Below are positions 25,527 through 38,274 of a DNA stretch of 49,093 bases, in pieces (positions within the stretch are counted from its first letter, which is position 1; every line of letters begins with the position of its first letter). The notes below the pieces were generated by a model. The model was not told the DNA's origin. It ran no database searches and was given only the letters and a program-made list of their open reading frames with translations. Source of the stretch: Cruorifilaria tuberocauda (taxonomy: Eukaryota > Nematoda > Chromadorea > Rhabditida > Onchocercidae); contig JABVXU010000405.1 in assembly GCA_013365365.1 (NCBI GenBank), positions 1 to 49,093 of the forward strand. Reading direction: 5' to 3'. A program made the translations under genes and the position numbers.

Positions 25527-26301
25527 TAAGCTTTAACGAATTGGTGATATGTGCTTTCAGTTGTATGTACTTTAATGATCACTCTTTCTCTTGGCTGTTA
25601 TCAACTTCCAATAACTGGCGCTTTATTTCTGTGCCATAGCTGAACTAAAAATTTTTGTGTACGGTCAAGTACTATTGAAAAGTTGTAATCACTGCTCTTA
25701 CAACCATCTGATTGACATTATGATAAGCTAAACGATTGGTAATGATAGCATTAAATGATGTGATCATGTGTGATCATATGTTACTTCAGTTATTTTTATT
25801 TAACCTAATAGCTTTTTCCCAATAGCACTGTAAATGAAAGTTGAGGAAAAAAGATCTGAAATGAATGCAATCAATTCGAAATGTTGAAAATATTGAAATT
25901 TATTCAAATTAAAATTCAGCATTTTGTGCAAATTACGTACATGTAAATTTGAAATTTGAAAAAATATAAATGATGTTTGAAATTTGGAAATTTTCATTTT
26001 TTAATATTTTGGTAAGATAGCAAACGTGTGTAGTGAATTTACCTAATTTAAATATATTTTATAGAAACCAAATTGTGCCCAAAAGGTGAAGAATTTCTGT
26101 AACTAATTTTGAGCAGGAATTGGGAATCGGTAAGATTGATCAGATGTTCATTTAACTTATTCTTTAACTTACTGATTTTGATTCATTTGTAAACTATACA
26201 GGTACAGTATTTATTGTTAAAAATTTTTATTTCATAATAAAAGAGGAAAATGAATAACGAAACTAATCAATTTGCCCATTGTTTTATTTATCATATCAAT
26301 T

Positions 26302-26308
26302 TCTGCAG
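26302..26308 (+). promoter_or_regulatory. Likely spliced-leader acceptor of the phosphatase gene
   Basis: TTCTGCAG immediately precedes the exon start at 26309, and the first ATG follows 36 bases later at 26345. The short untranslated stretch after a strong acceptor is typical of SL1 trans-spliced nematode messages. Cis-splicing from an upstream exon remains possible. Confidence 0.5.
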
Positions 26309-26344
26309 GAAGAAAGCATTCTAAAAAAACGAACGATAGGAGAA

Positions 26345-29300
26345 ATGTTTGACGAAAATGAAGTAACTCAAAAAACTGAGATTGAGGAATCAAAAGTTAG
26401 TGTTAATAACTATCTGCTAGTAATATATGATAACAGATACCATAAACAAATGATCGTAATGAGGTAAACAAATAAATGTTACATATTAGATGAAGAGAAA
26501 CTTTGAAATTTGTAACTGAAATTTATAAATTAAATAAGTATGAACTGTTCATACTGCACTGATATAAATATCCGTGTTTATTTATTTATTGATTAATTTA
26601 TTTAACTATTCTTATTTTCATTTACAACAAAAATGCGTGATTTATTTTGATGAAAAATTTTTTCTTTTTCATTTATTTGAAATTTTCAAGATGACTGAAA
26701 TGATTTAGATATAAGAGAAGTTATCATAGCTTTCAGAAATGTAGAATTTTTTGAATTTTAACCATCAATCGATTTTTGACCTTTAAAAATTAGGTAAAAA
26801 GTAAATAAAATAAATAATCTATGAAAATATTGTCACATTACTTTATCATTAAATATTATATGACATCATGATTTTTTTTAAAAGTTTTATCAGAGATAAA
26901 ATGTTTTTCAGAGGGTTCTTAAAAAAAAGAAAGGCATTAAACCACTAATGGCAAAGGAAATTTCTACTGAGAAAAAAGTTTAACTTAAACTTATATTTCA
27001 TCCTTAAATTTCTGTTTTTTTGAAAATTTGAAATTCGAATTTTTGATTTTGATGAAATTTTGGAGAAAGAAAATTTTAATAAATTTTATATAATGAATTT
27101 TATGAAATTAATAATGCGTTTTTCTTCCTCTCTCTTTAGTTGGTACTGCGGGAATTGATCAAGAAACATTTATTGGCTGGTTCAACACGAATGGAATATG
27201 AATTACCAGATTTACATCAACTATTAGCAATGGCAAAAGCATCATTTCAAAAAGTTCCAACCTTGGTGGAAGTACCATGTCCTGTTAATATTTGTGGTGA
27301 TATTCATGGACAGTACGGTGATCTGATGCGTATTTTTGCCGTAAGTTTTTTTGACCTTTTTGATCTTTTTATTTTTTTATAATAATTCGATGTTTTTTGT
27401 ATGGGAAGCTGCTGAAAAATGAATCTTTATTAAAAAAAGATTTCATCCTTTTACGAACAAGAACTAAATTCAATCTTATGTACTATAAAATAACTTCCTG
27501 GCAATTGATAAAAATGTATATTTTTAAATTTTTTGTAATATATTAATTAGTAATGTTTTCTGGAATTCCGAAAATGAAAAGAAAATTTCTAATTAATTGG
27601 TAAACTTACAGTATTGCGCAATGCATAATCAATTTCTGTTTATTTAAATAGCTATTAATGATTATTGAAATGTCTTTCAAACACTTATCAATTAACTTGG
27701 TTCAGATGAAAGAAATCGTATAATTAAAATATGTGATATGATTGATCATTATTGATTTTTTCAGAAATAATCTATAAATATCATTAAAAAATTTATTTTA
27801 AATTAGCAAATGAATTTCTAAATTATACATATTTTAGTCATGTGGTTTACCGTTCAAAGTACGATATCTGTTTTTGGGTGATTATGTTGATCGTGGAAGG
27901 CATCCATTAGAAGTGATTGTACTACTTTTGGCATGCAAAATACAATTCCCGAAATTTGTCTTTCTATTACGTGGCAATCATGAATTATTTCATATTAATA
28001 AGTTTGTTTTAAAAATATTTTTTGTAACGAAAGGAAATTATTTTGGATTGAAATTTCCAATACAAATTAAAATGATTTAATTTTCTTTTTCGTATAACAA
28101 TTGAAATTATTTTAATAATTCGATAGTTTTCCAGAAGAATTTTGAAGAAAAAAAAGGAAATTTATCATTTCTAATAACATTAGGTTAATTTTTTTGTAAC
28201 ACTATTATAGCTTAAAATAATTAGATTAAAATTAATTAATTTCAAAAATTAGGACTTACGGCTTCGCAGCGGAAATTCGAACACGTTACCGTATCCAAGC
28301 TGATGCGCAAGGCTTATACAATCATTTCAATGAAGTTTTCGCTGAAATGCCATTAGCAGCAATTGTTGCGGGGAAGATATTATGCATGCATGGTGGATTG
28401 TCCCCAGAATTGAATTCTTTAAATGATATTAGAAATATTAAAAGGTTTCAAGAAAATTCATTTGAAATTTAAATTACAAATCTTTCCGTTGGATTTTTGT
28501 TGAATTTCAGGATTGTTTAATAGTATTTCGATAAAATCTCCTAAGCTTATGAGGCGGATTGTACTTAATTAATTAAAACCTGCTAATTCACCTTTTTTTT
28601 TTCAATAATTTCAAAGTAATTGAAAAATTCTTTCGATGTTAATTTTGCTATAAGTATCACATGATTCATATTTAATATCAATATTTCTCGAAGCAATTAC
28701 TTCCGTTAAGGCCATTGAGATTGGTCAAAGGTTTAGCACAGGATTTGCTCTGGGCAGATCCGGAAACCGGTGTAAAAGGTTTCCAGAGGAATCAAATTCG
28801 TGGTGTTTCGTGGGTTTTCGGTGAAAATGCTGTACATGAAAAGATCAAACAACTTGGTATTGACATGGTTATTCGAGCACACCAAGTAATTTGCATATTA
28901 ATAAATCTTGACATTTAATTTCAATAATTTTATAAATTTGAAAATTTTTTACTTGATTAAAATTTTCAAGTAACAATTTCAATCATTGTAGTGGAAGTGT
29001 TAAGATTAGACATCCAACAATAACTTAACAATTACTTAATTAATTACTGTTTATCACATTAGGTAGTGGAATTCGGATATGCATTTTTTGCGAATCGTCG
29101 GCTTATAACTGTTTTCTCAGCTGCACGTTATCACGAAGATCTTTGCAATTTTGCTGCTATTGTTGTTGTTAGTTAATTAAATTATCACTGATTAGAAATA
29201 TTCAAATTTTTTTCATGCACATTTTCTTTGATACTTCAATTTCTTTCATGTGTTAGATATTTTTATTATTAAAAATAATGAGGGCTGTTTTTAACTTCAA

Positions 29301-29785
29301 AGTCAATATAATTCTTTCTTCAAATTAACATTAATTATTGTTACTTAATTAATTGTGAATATTTTAACTGTGAAACTTCTTTAGTTTTTTAAAATATGTT
29401 TTTTAGCTAAAACTTTAAGCATATATCGGCGTGATCATAATCTAAATAAATTGAAATTTTTTATTCTAAAATATAACAGTTTGTAAGCTTGAAAGTTTAT
29501 AAAAATAAAAAAATTTTTATCGAAAACTGACATATAATATAGTAATTCAATATATTGGAATAATTGTAATGTTATCACCAAAATATGCTTTTTTTGAAGC
29601 TAAAAAGAAACACCTGAAATTATTTGAAAAACCTAACAAAAAAAATATTGTTACAATTACAGGTGGATAGCCAACTTGAGTTATCATTCGTACAGCTTAA
29701 GCCAAGTGAATATGAACAACAACGAAAAGAAAAGCTAGTACCAACGGCGGATGTTGAAGATGACTTAGAGGATGATAAAATTTGA
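26345..29785 (+). CDS. PP1-like serine/threonine protein phosphatase (PPP family)
   Basis: A metal-dependent phosphatase that removes phosphate from Ser/Thr residues in the cytosol or nucleus, usually directed by regulatory subunits. Exons: 26345-26395, 27140-27340, 27838-28001, 28253-28444, 28711-28885, 29063-29167, 29663-29785. All phases match and give 336 residues, against about 330 for PP1. Catalytic motifs are intact: GDIHGQ (70-75), GDYVDRG (98-104), RGNHE (129-133), HGGLSPE (185-191), RGVS (233-236), RAHQ (258-261). Relative to remembered PP1 there is a five-residue insert (ADAQG, 155-159). The loop usually written SAPNYCGEFDN is [11 protein letters not shown] here (280-290), keeping the Tyr but replacing the Asn, Cys, Gly and Phe. 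The RVxF-groove positions are partly kept. The C terminus is acidic (DDLEDDK). This looks like one of the divergent nematode PP1 paralogues, often germline-biased, rather than the housekeeping enzyme. PP1 was preferred over PP2A by overall wording. No gene symbol can be assigned. Confidence 0.93.
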
Positions 29786-31426
29786 ATATAAAGTATTATA
29801 CACGTATATGATAGTAATTACATCGAATGGATTGCATTAGCTAGAAATCAATTCAGAAGACAATGTTCGTTGTGCACACAGAAACTGATGTAATTTAAGT
29901 ATTTTCAAAATATATATATATCACTAATTAATAAATTGAAGTACATATATGTTCAGATTTCGCATTTACAAAGTTTTCACAAAATTCAATCGAATCATTA
30001 AAGAGGAAGCATTGCATGATAACATTCCAAATAACACTCAACAATCGTTAAAAATTTCATATGAAAAGATTATTTTATCCTAATTAGCAAAAATTAAATT
30101 GGCCAGCAGCTAAGCTACTCATTATTACTAAGTACTATTTTCCTATCAGTACTAGTTAGCTATGCGTAGTAATTATGCTATCACTAATAAAATACAAATT
30201 AAATGAGTTTCAAATCATTTCAATGATTTCAAATGATGATTTCAATTAATTCGTTATATTGATTGATACATATAAAGGAAGAAATATTAAGAATCGAAAT
30301 TTTGCATAATTTTTATTACGGAAAACTAAATATGTCTTATCATATTTAAAAGCTGATGCTTATATTAGACTTGGAAAGTTGTTTCAAGTTTCAGAAGAAT
30401 AATTAATTTAATAATTATTCTTCAATTTATTTAATTTAATAGTTAAGAAAAAAAAAATTAAATAGAAGCTTATCAATTATCACAGAATTCATCAGAAATA
30501 AAATATTCACTACTTTAGAACATTTGAAGAAAACGCAAACAAAGTGATCTTTTCATTTTTCTTTAAGTTTCAGAAGAGAAATTCTCGAGAAATATGATTA
30601 TGAGAAACAAATTCCCTTACAATCATTTACAAACACATAATGACAATGTATTTGAAAGAAACTCCTAAAATTATACTATTAAGCTAAAAATGGAACAATT
30701 CTATTTCCTATCAATTTTATCATTTAAAATAAAACGTAAGAAAATATTGTTATAAATAAATAATTCTTTTTTTTATTCTCAAAATAAAGTTAAAAAATCA
30801 TTTATATTCTCTTTCCATAATATTCAAAAATAAAATTTCTATTTTCAAAAATAAAAAAAGTAAAACAATTAATAAATATTAAGAAAAAAAGCTATTTTTT
30901 AGTGATTGAAATGGCTGGAAAAGAATTGAATTCAAGCTTTCTTCTTCATCTTCAATATTTTTCTCATATCAAAGTAACTGTAATCATGAAAAGAGAATAT
31001 AAATGATCTTTCGTTGTTTTTGTATTTCTTATCGAAAATATTTTTCAAATATAAAATAAAAATTAATATCAGTAGGAAGGATCATTTTATCATTTCTTTT
31101 TGCTACTATTTAAAAAGTTTGACTTATTTTTTAGCCATTTAAAGTCTTGCCTTTATTGTAATTATTCAAAATAATGCATGGATGATTTTATAGGTATTGA
31201 GAAAATTTCTTTCAGTAAAATAGGTAATTTTGAGTAAGTCAGAGAGAGAAAAAAGGTGGAAGAAAGGAATTTTGGCAAATAATGTTGCAACAACTATTAA
31301 TCCTTGAAATTTAAAGGAAAAGAAATAAAAAAATTCAATCGATAAATTTCGTTTGAAGAATTTTAATCAATTGCAAAATTTAGAAGGGAAAATTAAAATC
31401 GATTAGCTGATTACATGAAAACATTC
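29786..31426. other. Spacer between convergent genes
   Basis: This holds the 3' untranslated regions of the plus-strand phosphatase gene and of the minus-strand AIG1-like gene. Apart from a poly(A) signal candidate nothing recognisable is present. The sequence is AT-rich with poly-A runs. Confidence 0.6.
29930..29935 (+). terminator. Poly(A) signal candidate for the phosphatase gene
   Basis: A canonical AATAAA lies 145 bases after the stop codon, a reasonable nematode 3'UTR length. The first AATAAA after the stop was chosen; the cleavage site itself cannot be seen. Confidence 0.5.
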
Positions 31427-34372
31427 TTATTTTCCTTTCTCGCTCGGTTCGGAATGTGTTGCGCCACCTGAAAAATTTAATTTATACTTTCCGGACTGAT
31501 CGATTACTTTTGCTGTTTAACTATCATTTAATTTAATATGCAGTGAATTCGTTTCAGTGAGAGGTCACCCTATCATGCAAATATTAAACATTTCGGCATT
31601 GTGATCAAGTAAAGCTGAGAGTGTAGAAAGAGTTATTGCAACATGAATTCATTACTGATTTCTCCGGTTACATCAATTTTACTCAAAAGTTTAATGTAAG
31701 TTTGTTGATCGCATGGCTAATATAGCAATCAATAAATGAATTGATGACATGATTAAATGTTATATTTAATGATTAAAAATTTCATACTTAACACTTTCTA
31801 TCATTTACTTTATTAAATTGATAAAGACGAAAATTGATATCAATTTCATAACATCGTTTGTGATTATCAGAAGAGAGAAGCTCAATTAAATTGAACTGAC
31901 TGAAAACGAAATGACTGCATGAAATAAACTAACCCCAAAGCATAACATTCATCGTATCGCCAAAAATATATATAAGCCATAAAAGGATGGAAGATATAAG
32001 GAACATTATGATAAATGTTATCGCTGATAAATATTCCATGAATGGATAAAGCCAATAACCATCGAAATAACGCACCCCAAAGATGCTGAAAAAAGATGAA
32101 AAGTAATGAATCATTTAAAATTACAAGCACAGTTCCAATTATGTACTAAGAAAGAAGTTTTTATTTTTAACCAGTTCATCAAATTTATCACAACCAAAAA
32201 GAATGATAAGAGTGAAAAGTTAGAGATAACCATAAATAAACTTTCTGAAAGTTAATTTATCTGTCGCTCACTTTGATAATATAATTTTTATCGATAATTA
32301 ATATACAGTAATTTCTTAGCTTCTTCAATGAAACTTTCTAAAAGTGTAGTTTCAATTTTATCATGAAATTTGTTTTTCTGAAAAAAGGTTGCATTTCATA
32401 AAATGAATTTATCTTTCGTTTTCAAAAAATAGAAAATTTTTTGACGAAAAAAAGAAAAACTAACACACAAAAATAGAAGGTTACGAGTGCGACGATCACA
32501 ATGCTACCAACTTTACGTGAAGGTGCTCGATGACAAGTTAAGAGCGTATCAACCAAAATAAACGGTAACGGTGCGGTATGCGTGATATGATTTAGAAAAG
32601 GTGGAATTAACTCTTCGATCCATTTCGGCATTACGAATGCCGGTTCTAACGCGTATAAAAACCAAAAAAGTAAACATGTTGCCTGAAAAAGTAATTTTTG
32701 TTTCCTTCAATTTGAAATTTAATTAGGAAATGAAATTAAATTACTTTTAGGTTCAATATTTTTGTTCAATTTTACTGCAAATTAATTAATGAGTAAAGTT
32801 CATCAATATCAGTACTGTTCAGGATGTAATAAACAAAATAATTTTAAATTCAGTATCTATTCAGTTTATCATTGTTTCACTTTTTTTCATTTAGTGATAA
32901 GAAATGATAAGGAAAACGTTTTATTTAATGATGAGAAAATTTCAAATATGATAACAAATAATTTCGTTGAATTTCATCCAACATTTCCCGCATAAATGCA
33001 ATTTTTCAAAAAAATAAAAAGTTAATAAGCTTAAAACATACCGCACCGACCGGTAAGACGCTGGTGAAATACATAAAGTCGGAAATTCGATGAAGTTTTG
33101 AATTTCGCCAATAACTTGGCGTCGTTGGATGTTTTGTATGTGGTCCGTGATCTGTCGTTTCACGTAACGTATCCATTAATGCACAAACGAAACATATCGA
33201 ATAGTATACTGCTTGTAAAACCTTCAAATATTAATTTCATATTTTTCATTTTATTTCCTTATTTGTTTTCTTGTTTTAATTTTCATTTTATTTTATTTTA
33301 TTTTATTTTAATTAATAAAATTAATTCAATTTAATTTATATTTGATATTTTTATTTAATAGTTGTAATTAAATTTTGAAAATTAAAACTTAATATTATTA
33401 AATTCATCTCTAACAGTAAATCACTGTATGTTGGTTATTAAAGGAAAAATAAATATTAATAATAAAAAAGTAGGACAGAGAATTGAATTACTAGAAATTC
33501 ACTGATCATAATTATTTCTCGAGAATAGGATGAATTTCTGTATAATAGGCTTTAAAAATGATTTAATATCATTTTTTCAGACCTTTTTTCGCTATAAAAT
33601 GATAACCGATGATAGATATGGAATTTTGCAAATTTTAATTTTTAAAAAGAAAAAAATTTTCAAAATTTCACATCATCAAATATATTTAATTCCTGAAAAC
33701 TGCAATTTCAGCCAACAATCTAATTAATTTAATTTAGTTATTATCGACAAACTTTCAAAAGTTTAGAAAGATTCTGGAAAGATAATGAAATTTAAGCTTC
33801 GTCTTTTTGGCTTCAGATTTAATTATTTTAATTCTCATTGAAAATAAACTTTTCAGTTAAAGGCTTGGTTTTTTTTCTCCCTCTTTCTCTCTCGTAGTAT
33901 CTATTCGATTATGTGGACACCGTTATTGGCCTATATCGACTTGGCTACTTTGTGTTATATTAGGAATAGATCAAAATTAGAAAGTAATATTCTATAAAAT
34001 TCGAAAGTTCACATATTTATTTACAGGCATAAATCAATACATAACACGAAACGGAAAAAGTTTTTTCCTACTTTTTTATTTGTCTAATTTTATATACTTC
34101 TATTAGAATATTTTCGCAAGCATGATAGTAAATTTTATGTAAATTTATTTAAATTTATTTCATTTTACTTTTCAATTTTCATCGTTTAGTTAATTCAAAT
34201 TTTCAAAGTTAAAAGTAAACTGAAAACTAACCAAATTAGCCATTGTTAGCATAACAAGTTTGTAAATCCACCAGGTATGTCCGATCCGTGGCATATAAAG
34301 GATATCATAAGCAAGCGCATACAAGAAAACACCTGCCATAATGCCATATATTGTTACACGGAAAACACCCAT
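31427..34372 (-). CDS. AIG1: AIG1/ADTRP-family membrane hydrolase (FAHFA hydrolase homologue)
   Basis: Human AIG1 and ADTRP are multi-pass membrane threonine hydrolases that cleave fatty acid esters of hydroxy fatty acids. Minus-strand exons: 34372-34232, 33221-33042, 32682-32465, 32085-31934, 31467-31427. Every junction is in phase and gives 243 residues (AIG1 about 238, ADTRP about 230). Family features run in order: MPRIGHTWWIYKLVMLTMANLV-type first loop and helix with Thr43 at the catalytic position; LQAVYYSIC; FMYFTSVLPVGA; IPPFLNHITHTAPLPFILVD with His142 matching the catalytic His; GYWLYPFMEYL; and FGDTMNVMLW. There are several hydrophobic helices, with no cleavable signal expected. 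The last exon is short, adds a polar tail (GATHSEPSEKGK) and has its own acceptor TTTTTCAG. If the last intron is retained, a TAG follows at once and the protein ends ...LWG at 231 residues. The gene is convergent with the phosphatase gene. Confidence 0.92.
33285..33310. repeat. (ATTTT)n microsatellite in AIG1-like intron 1
   Basis: Five tandem ATTTT units in the intron between 33222 and 34231. Confidence 0.75.
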
Positions 34373-34380
34373 CTAAGAAC
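34373..34380 (-). promoter_or_regulatory. Likely spliced-leader acceptor abutting the AIG1-like start codon
   Basis: On the minus strand CGTTCTTAG is followed directly by ATGGGTG, so the acceptor has no untranslated bases between it and the ATG. SL1 addition directly before ATG is known in nematodes. An upstream coding exon is unlikely because the protein start lines up with the family start. Confidence 0.5.
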
Positions 34381-35444
34381 GACTAATCTGATTACAAAAA
34401 TGATATTATTAAAATATCGGATATAAGACGATAAGGTACGATAATAGCTTTTGTTATACAATAGAAAGATTTGAAATGACTTCAAAATGTTTTAAATTTA
34501 ACAAATATGATACGTGAGAGATAATGAATATAAAAACACTATCAAAATATTGTTATATTTTAATTATTGTCAGAAATTTGATTATTAATGATATTTCGAT
34601 AGTATTTGAAAATTTTAATGAAAATTACTGTCTTCCAACTGTTAGATATCACTTACACAATTCTGCATCAAGCACATCACTAGCACTTTGACATGTCACT
34701 TACATTATCACAGAGGCAATTTTGTCCATATCAAGAAATTGCAATTATAAATTAGTTAAAAATATGTTAATCGGATGGTACTTGGATATCATCAAGTAGT
34801 ATTATCATGAACTCATGAAGATATCAACATGCTACATGAGATAGTATCATAGTATCAGTCAGTTAGATGCTGCTATTGGCCTATCAAGTAGTTAAATGTT
34901 AATATATCGCAGTACAGTTATATTTACCAATAAATATTTTGGTATTTTATTCAACAAAAAAAAAGTTTAATCCGATTAAGTAAATATTATCGAATGGATG
35001 CAAAGTTTATTATCAAATAATAATTGAATACAGAAAATTCTATTGCTGAGGAATTCTTTTTTGAAATATTCAAAGTGAAGAGATATTAGGAGTGGACAGA
35101 TAAGATACTTATTCTTCAGCATTAATTACCAAATCTTTTCATATACCTTTTCAAGTGAAAAACGAATACAAAATAAAGAATTAATAAATTAAATTGGAAA
35201 AAATAAAAATTAAAAAATAAGTTAATCATTAAAGCAATCGTTTTTTCTTAAATATTTATCGAGATTTCTTCTTTCTTAATTTAACTCTTCAAAAAATTCT
35301 TTAATTTAAAATCATTATTTGATGAGAAAAAAGAATAAAAAAAAATCGTTTTCAGTTATGAAATTTTTTACAGAATTAAGTTAAGAAATCGAATAATATA
35401 CTTTTAACAGTTAAAATATGTAATGAATAATCAATAAAGTAAAC

Positions 35445-35476
<32 letters not shown>

Positions 35477-35495
35477 AAGGGAAAAAAGAAGAGAG
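35445..35495. repeat. (GA)n microsatellite
   Basis: About thirteen uninterrupted GA dinucleotides followed by degenerate GGA/GAAG purines; the longest pure dinucleotide run in the window. Confidence 0.8.
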
Positions 35496-37991
35496 TATAA
35501 TCGGTGGATGATGTAATCTGAATTGTATTGAACTGAATAATTGATCAAATTATGTAAATAAATCGAAAGTTTTATTTTCGATGAATTTTTATAAAATTCA
35601 ACAAACATTTTTATTTCATTTCGTTTTGACAATCCATAACTGATACAAGTGTTTCTCAAATATGTAATTTGATAAATGAGTGATATCATCAACAAAAACA
35701 TTTTATATAATTAGTTAATTAATTGATAAAAGAAATACAGATGTAAATATAGTAATTAATAGATGATCAATTATTTCATTTAAATGATCTAATGCAACTG
35801 CATAAGGTAATGTAAGGTAATAATTACCATACAGCTTAAAATTGATCACGATTATTTGTTTACTTTATCCTCATTTGTTTACAAATAATTAAATCGATTT
35901 TCTCTTCTTTCATATTTCTCTGTTTCATTCGTAAAATTCACTTAGAGTAACAATAAAAAGGAAAAGGATATACAACGTGCATGTTGAATTCAAACAAATT
36001 TATCAGCGACAATGATAAGGACAATGATATCGCACTGATATTGACACAATGGAAGAAAGAGTGAAAAAAGATTTTTACAAACTTCAATTTCAGTCATTTT
36101 GCATAAGTTTTCTATTTCTGGTCATTTATTTCATTGATATTGTTAGTTGATGAAAATGAAAAGAAAAAAGTTTTCAAAAATATATTTTGAGAATTTTACA
36201 ATTTTGAAAATATATTTCGTTTAACAAATTGTTTTCTTGGTTTTCTTGGACCATAATACTTTTAACGGTTGACCTTATTTTCCAGATAATTCATTTTATC
36301 AATTCCTGATTTCCTTGGATTTTTCGAAAGTGCGATTTGCGGTAAACGGATCAAAATGAATAAAACAACAAAAACAAAAAATTAAAATTTATAAAAAAAT
36401 GATACTTTAAGTGTTTCAAAAAATACAACAAAAAACAATAAAAAACCTACAAGAATGTTAACTGTGAAAAATAAAGTTATCCTTTCATATATAATGTATA
36501 TTTGTGGAATATTAAATGAAAGTGAAATATCATTCAATCAAGAAAATTAAGGTAGAAAAGATTTAACTTAAAGCAATGCTAACAATTAAATGGGAAATGA
36601 CTATAGCTTGAAATTTCACTTAAACATTTCCCATTATAATTAACATATTTTACAAAAATTACAATTTAAAAAATGTATAATTCTTTCGAAAAATCAATAA
36701 CACTTAATTTATCGTATCGTATTTTTTAATTTTTTAACTTCAAATTTCAGTTAGGAATATTTTGAATTGTTTAATTTAGTTTTCAAAAAACAAGAAAGAA
36801 AAAAATGACAAAATCAATATTGCATAAAATTTTTCATTTTTTTTACAGAGGGATGCTTAAAATGAAGAATAGAAAAAGCTTAAAAGAAGCATAAACTATT
36901 GGCTGATTTAAAGTACAAAAAAAATGGAAATTTGCAAAGTTTCTAAAACTTAATCTTTTTTGAAATCCGAAAACTTTCAATCCTTTTTACTTTTTTCTTT
37001 CAACATATTTTATAATTTTTCAAATACACTTTATGATTAGGAAAACAAAAAAAGAGAGAAAAGTTAAAGACAATAACATTATAATTATATTACTAAAATT
37101 TTCTTTTTCAAATTTTAATAATTAATTAAGCATTAATAGAATTATTCTAATTGCACAAAATTTAAGTATTGTAATTAAAGAAAGTTTTAATTTTTAATTA
37201 TTGTCTAAAATAATTCACAAATAAAATTCTTAACAGTCGCACTCAATTATTACTTTTTAAAGAATTTAAGAATATATTGACTCAATGATAAGTATTTTAT
37301 TAAATTATTAAGATAGTTTTCCAGTATTAAATATTCGAAAATTCCGTTAAGCGAAATTATCAAACAAAGAAAAAAGAAGTTAATTATCGATGAAATTTTC
37401 AAAAGCGTACTAATTTAGTCAATGAAATCTTCGCAAAAAATGGACTCAAATAAATCGTTTTGTCTTTTTCTCTCTTTCTCTTCTATCATTCAATTCTGAT
37501 TAATTAATTAATCAATGAAAAAAAATTTTAATTATAAAAAAGAAAGAAATCGTTTCATTGTTCTCTCTGACTGATAAAATTGTTTATTATATTTTGTTTA
37601 CTTGACAATAAGAACGTTTGATATCCAAAAAAGAAAAAATAAAAAATTTAAAATTTATGAAAAAAAATTTATACGTTAAATATTTCGAAAAATAAAACAA
37701 TTAATAACAACAAATTAGCATTTTTATTTATCACGTGAATATTCTAATTTTCGAAATTTGAATGAAACAATAAATGAAAGTTTTGAAATAACTATAAGAA
37801 AGAAAAACAATTAGCAGATAATTAATTAAATTACTCTGTTAATTAATAACAATAGAAAAAACAAATGCAATATATCAAAATACCAAAATTACAGAGAAAA
37901 AATCAAATTTCTCTTTTTTCTTATCTCAATGGAAATGTCTACGTGACAATCGATGAAAATATAATAAATAGAAAATAATATTATAATCGAT

Positions 37992-38060
37992 AGAAGGAAG
38001 GAAGGAAGGGAAAGAGAGAGAGAGGGACAGACAGAGGGAGAGAGAGTGAGACAGAGAGAG
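37992..38060. repeat. GAAG/GA/CAGA purine-rich microsatellite
   Basis: Compound repeat: (GAAG)n, then (GA)n, then GACAGACAGAGGGAG-type units over about 70 bp. Confidence 0.75.
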
Positions 38061-38255
38061 CCGGAATAATGAATTCATCGATTTTATTGATGTTTGAAGG
38101 AATGAATTGTGTTCGTGCAGGAAAGAATGTTATGATTTCATGAGAATTGGGTTATCACATCCGTCTCTTTAAATTCATATCAAGAATTGATCAGAAAGCA
38201 TCATTTTAAGAGAGTTTATAATTTACAATAGCTGATTATTAACGATATGATAATT

Positions 38256-38274
38256 GATATGATATGATATGATA
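38256..38274. repeat. GATAT pentanucleotide repeat
   Basis: GATATGATATGATATGATA: three full units plus a partial unit, and another source of GATA words. Confidence 0.7.

Larger units (their letters stand above)
24311..26308. other. Spacer upstream of the phosphatase gene
   Basis: No confirmed gene. It contains a candidate upstream exon (24930-25004), an orphan frame (25311-25526) and a small imperfect hairpin at 25108-25131 (ATCACGCACGG-GAA-CCGTGTGAT). Promoter elements for the phosphatase gene would be expected here, but none is recognisable by eye. Confidence 0.4.

Noticed and set aside
33896..33961. Plus-strand 21-codon frame (starting YLFDYVDTVIGLYRL) after a strong CTCTCTCGTAG acceptor
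   Set aside because: It lies inside an intron of the minus-strand AIG1-like gene, is very short and has no partner exons. It is probably chance next to a pyrimidine tract.
35411..35701. Minus-strand 96-codon ORF
   Set aside because: It runs through the (GA)n microsatellite (SLSLSLSL). It has no splice context and AT-driven composition.
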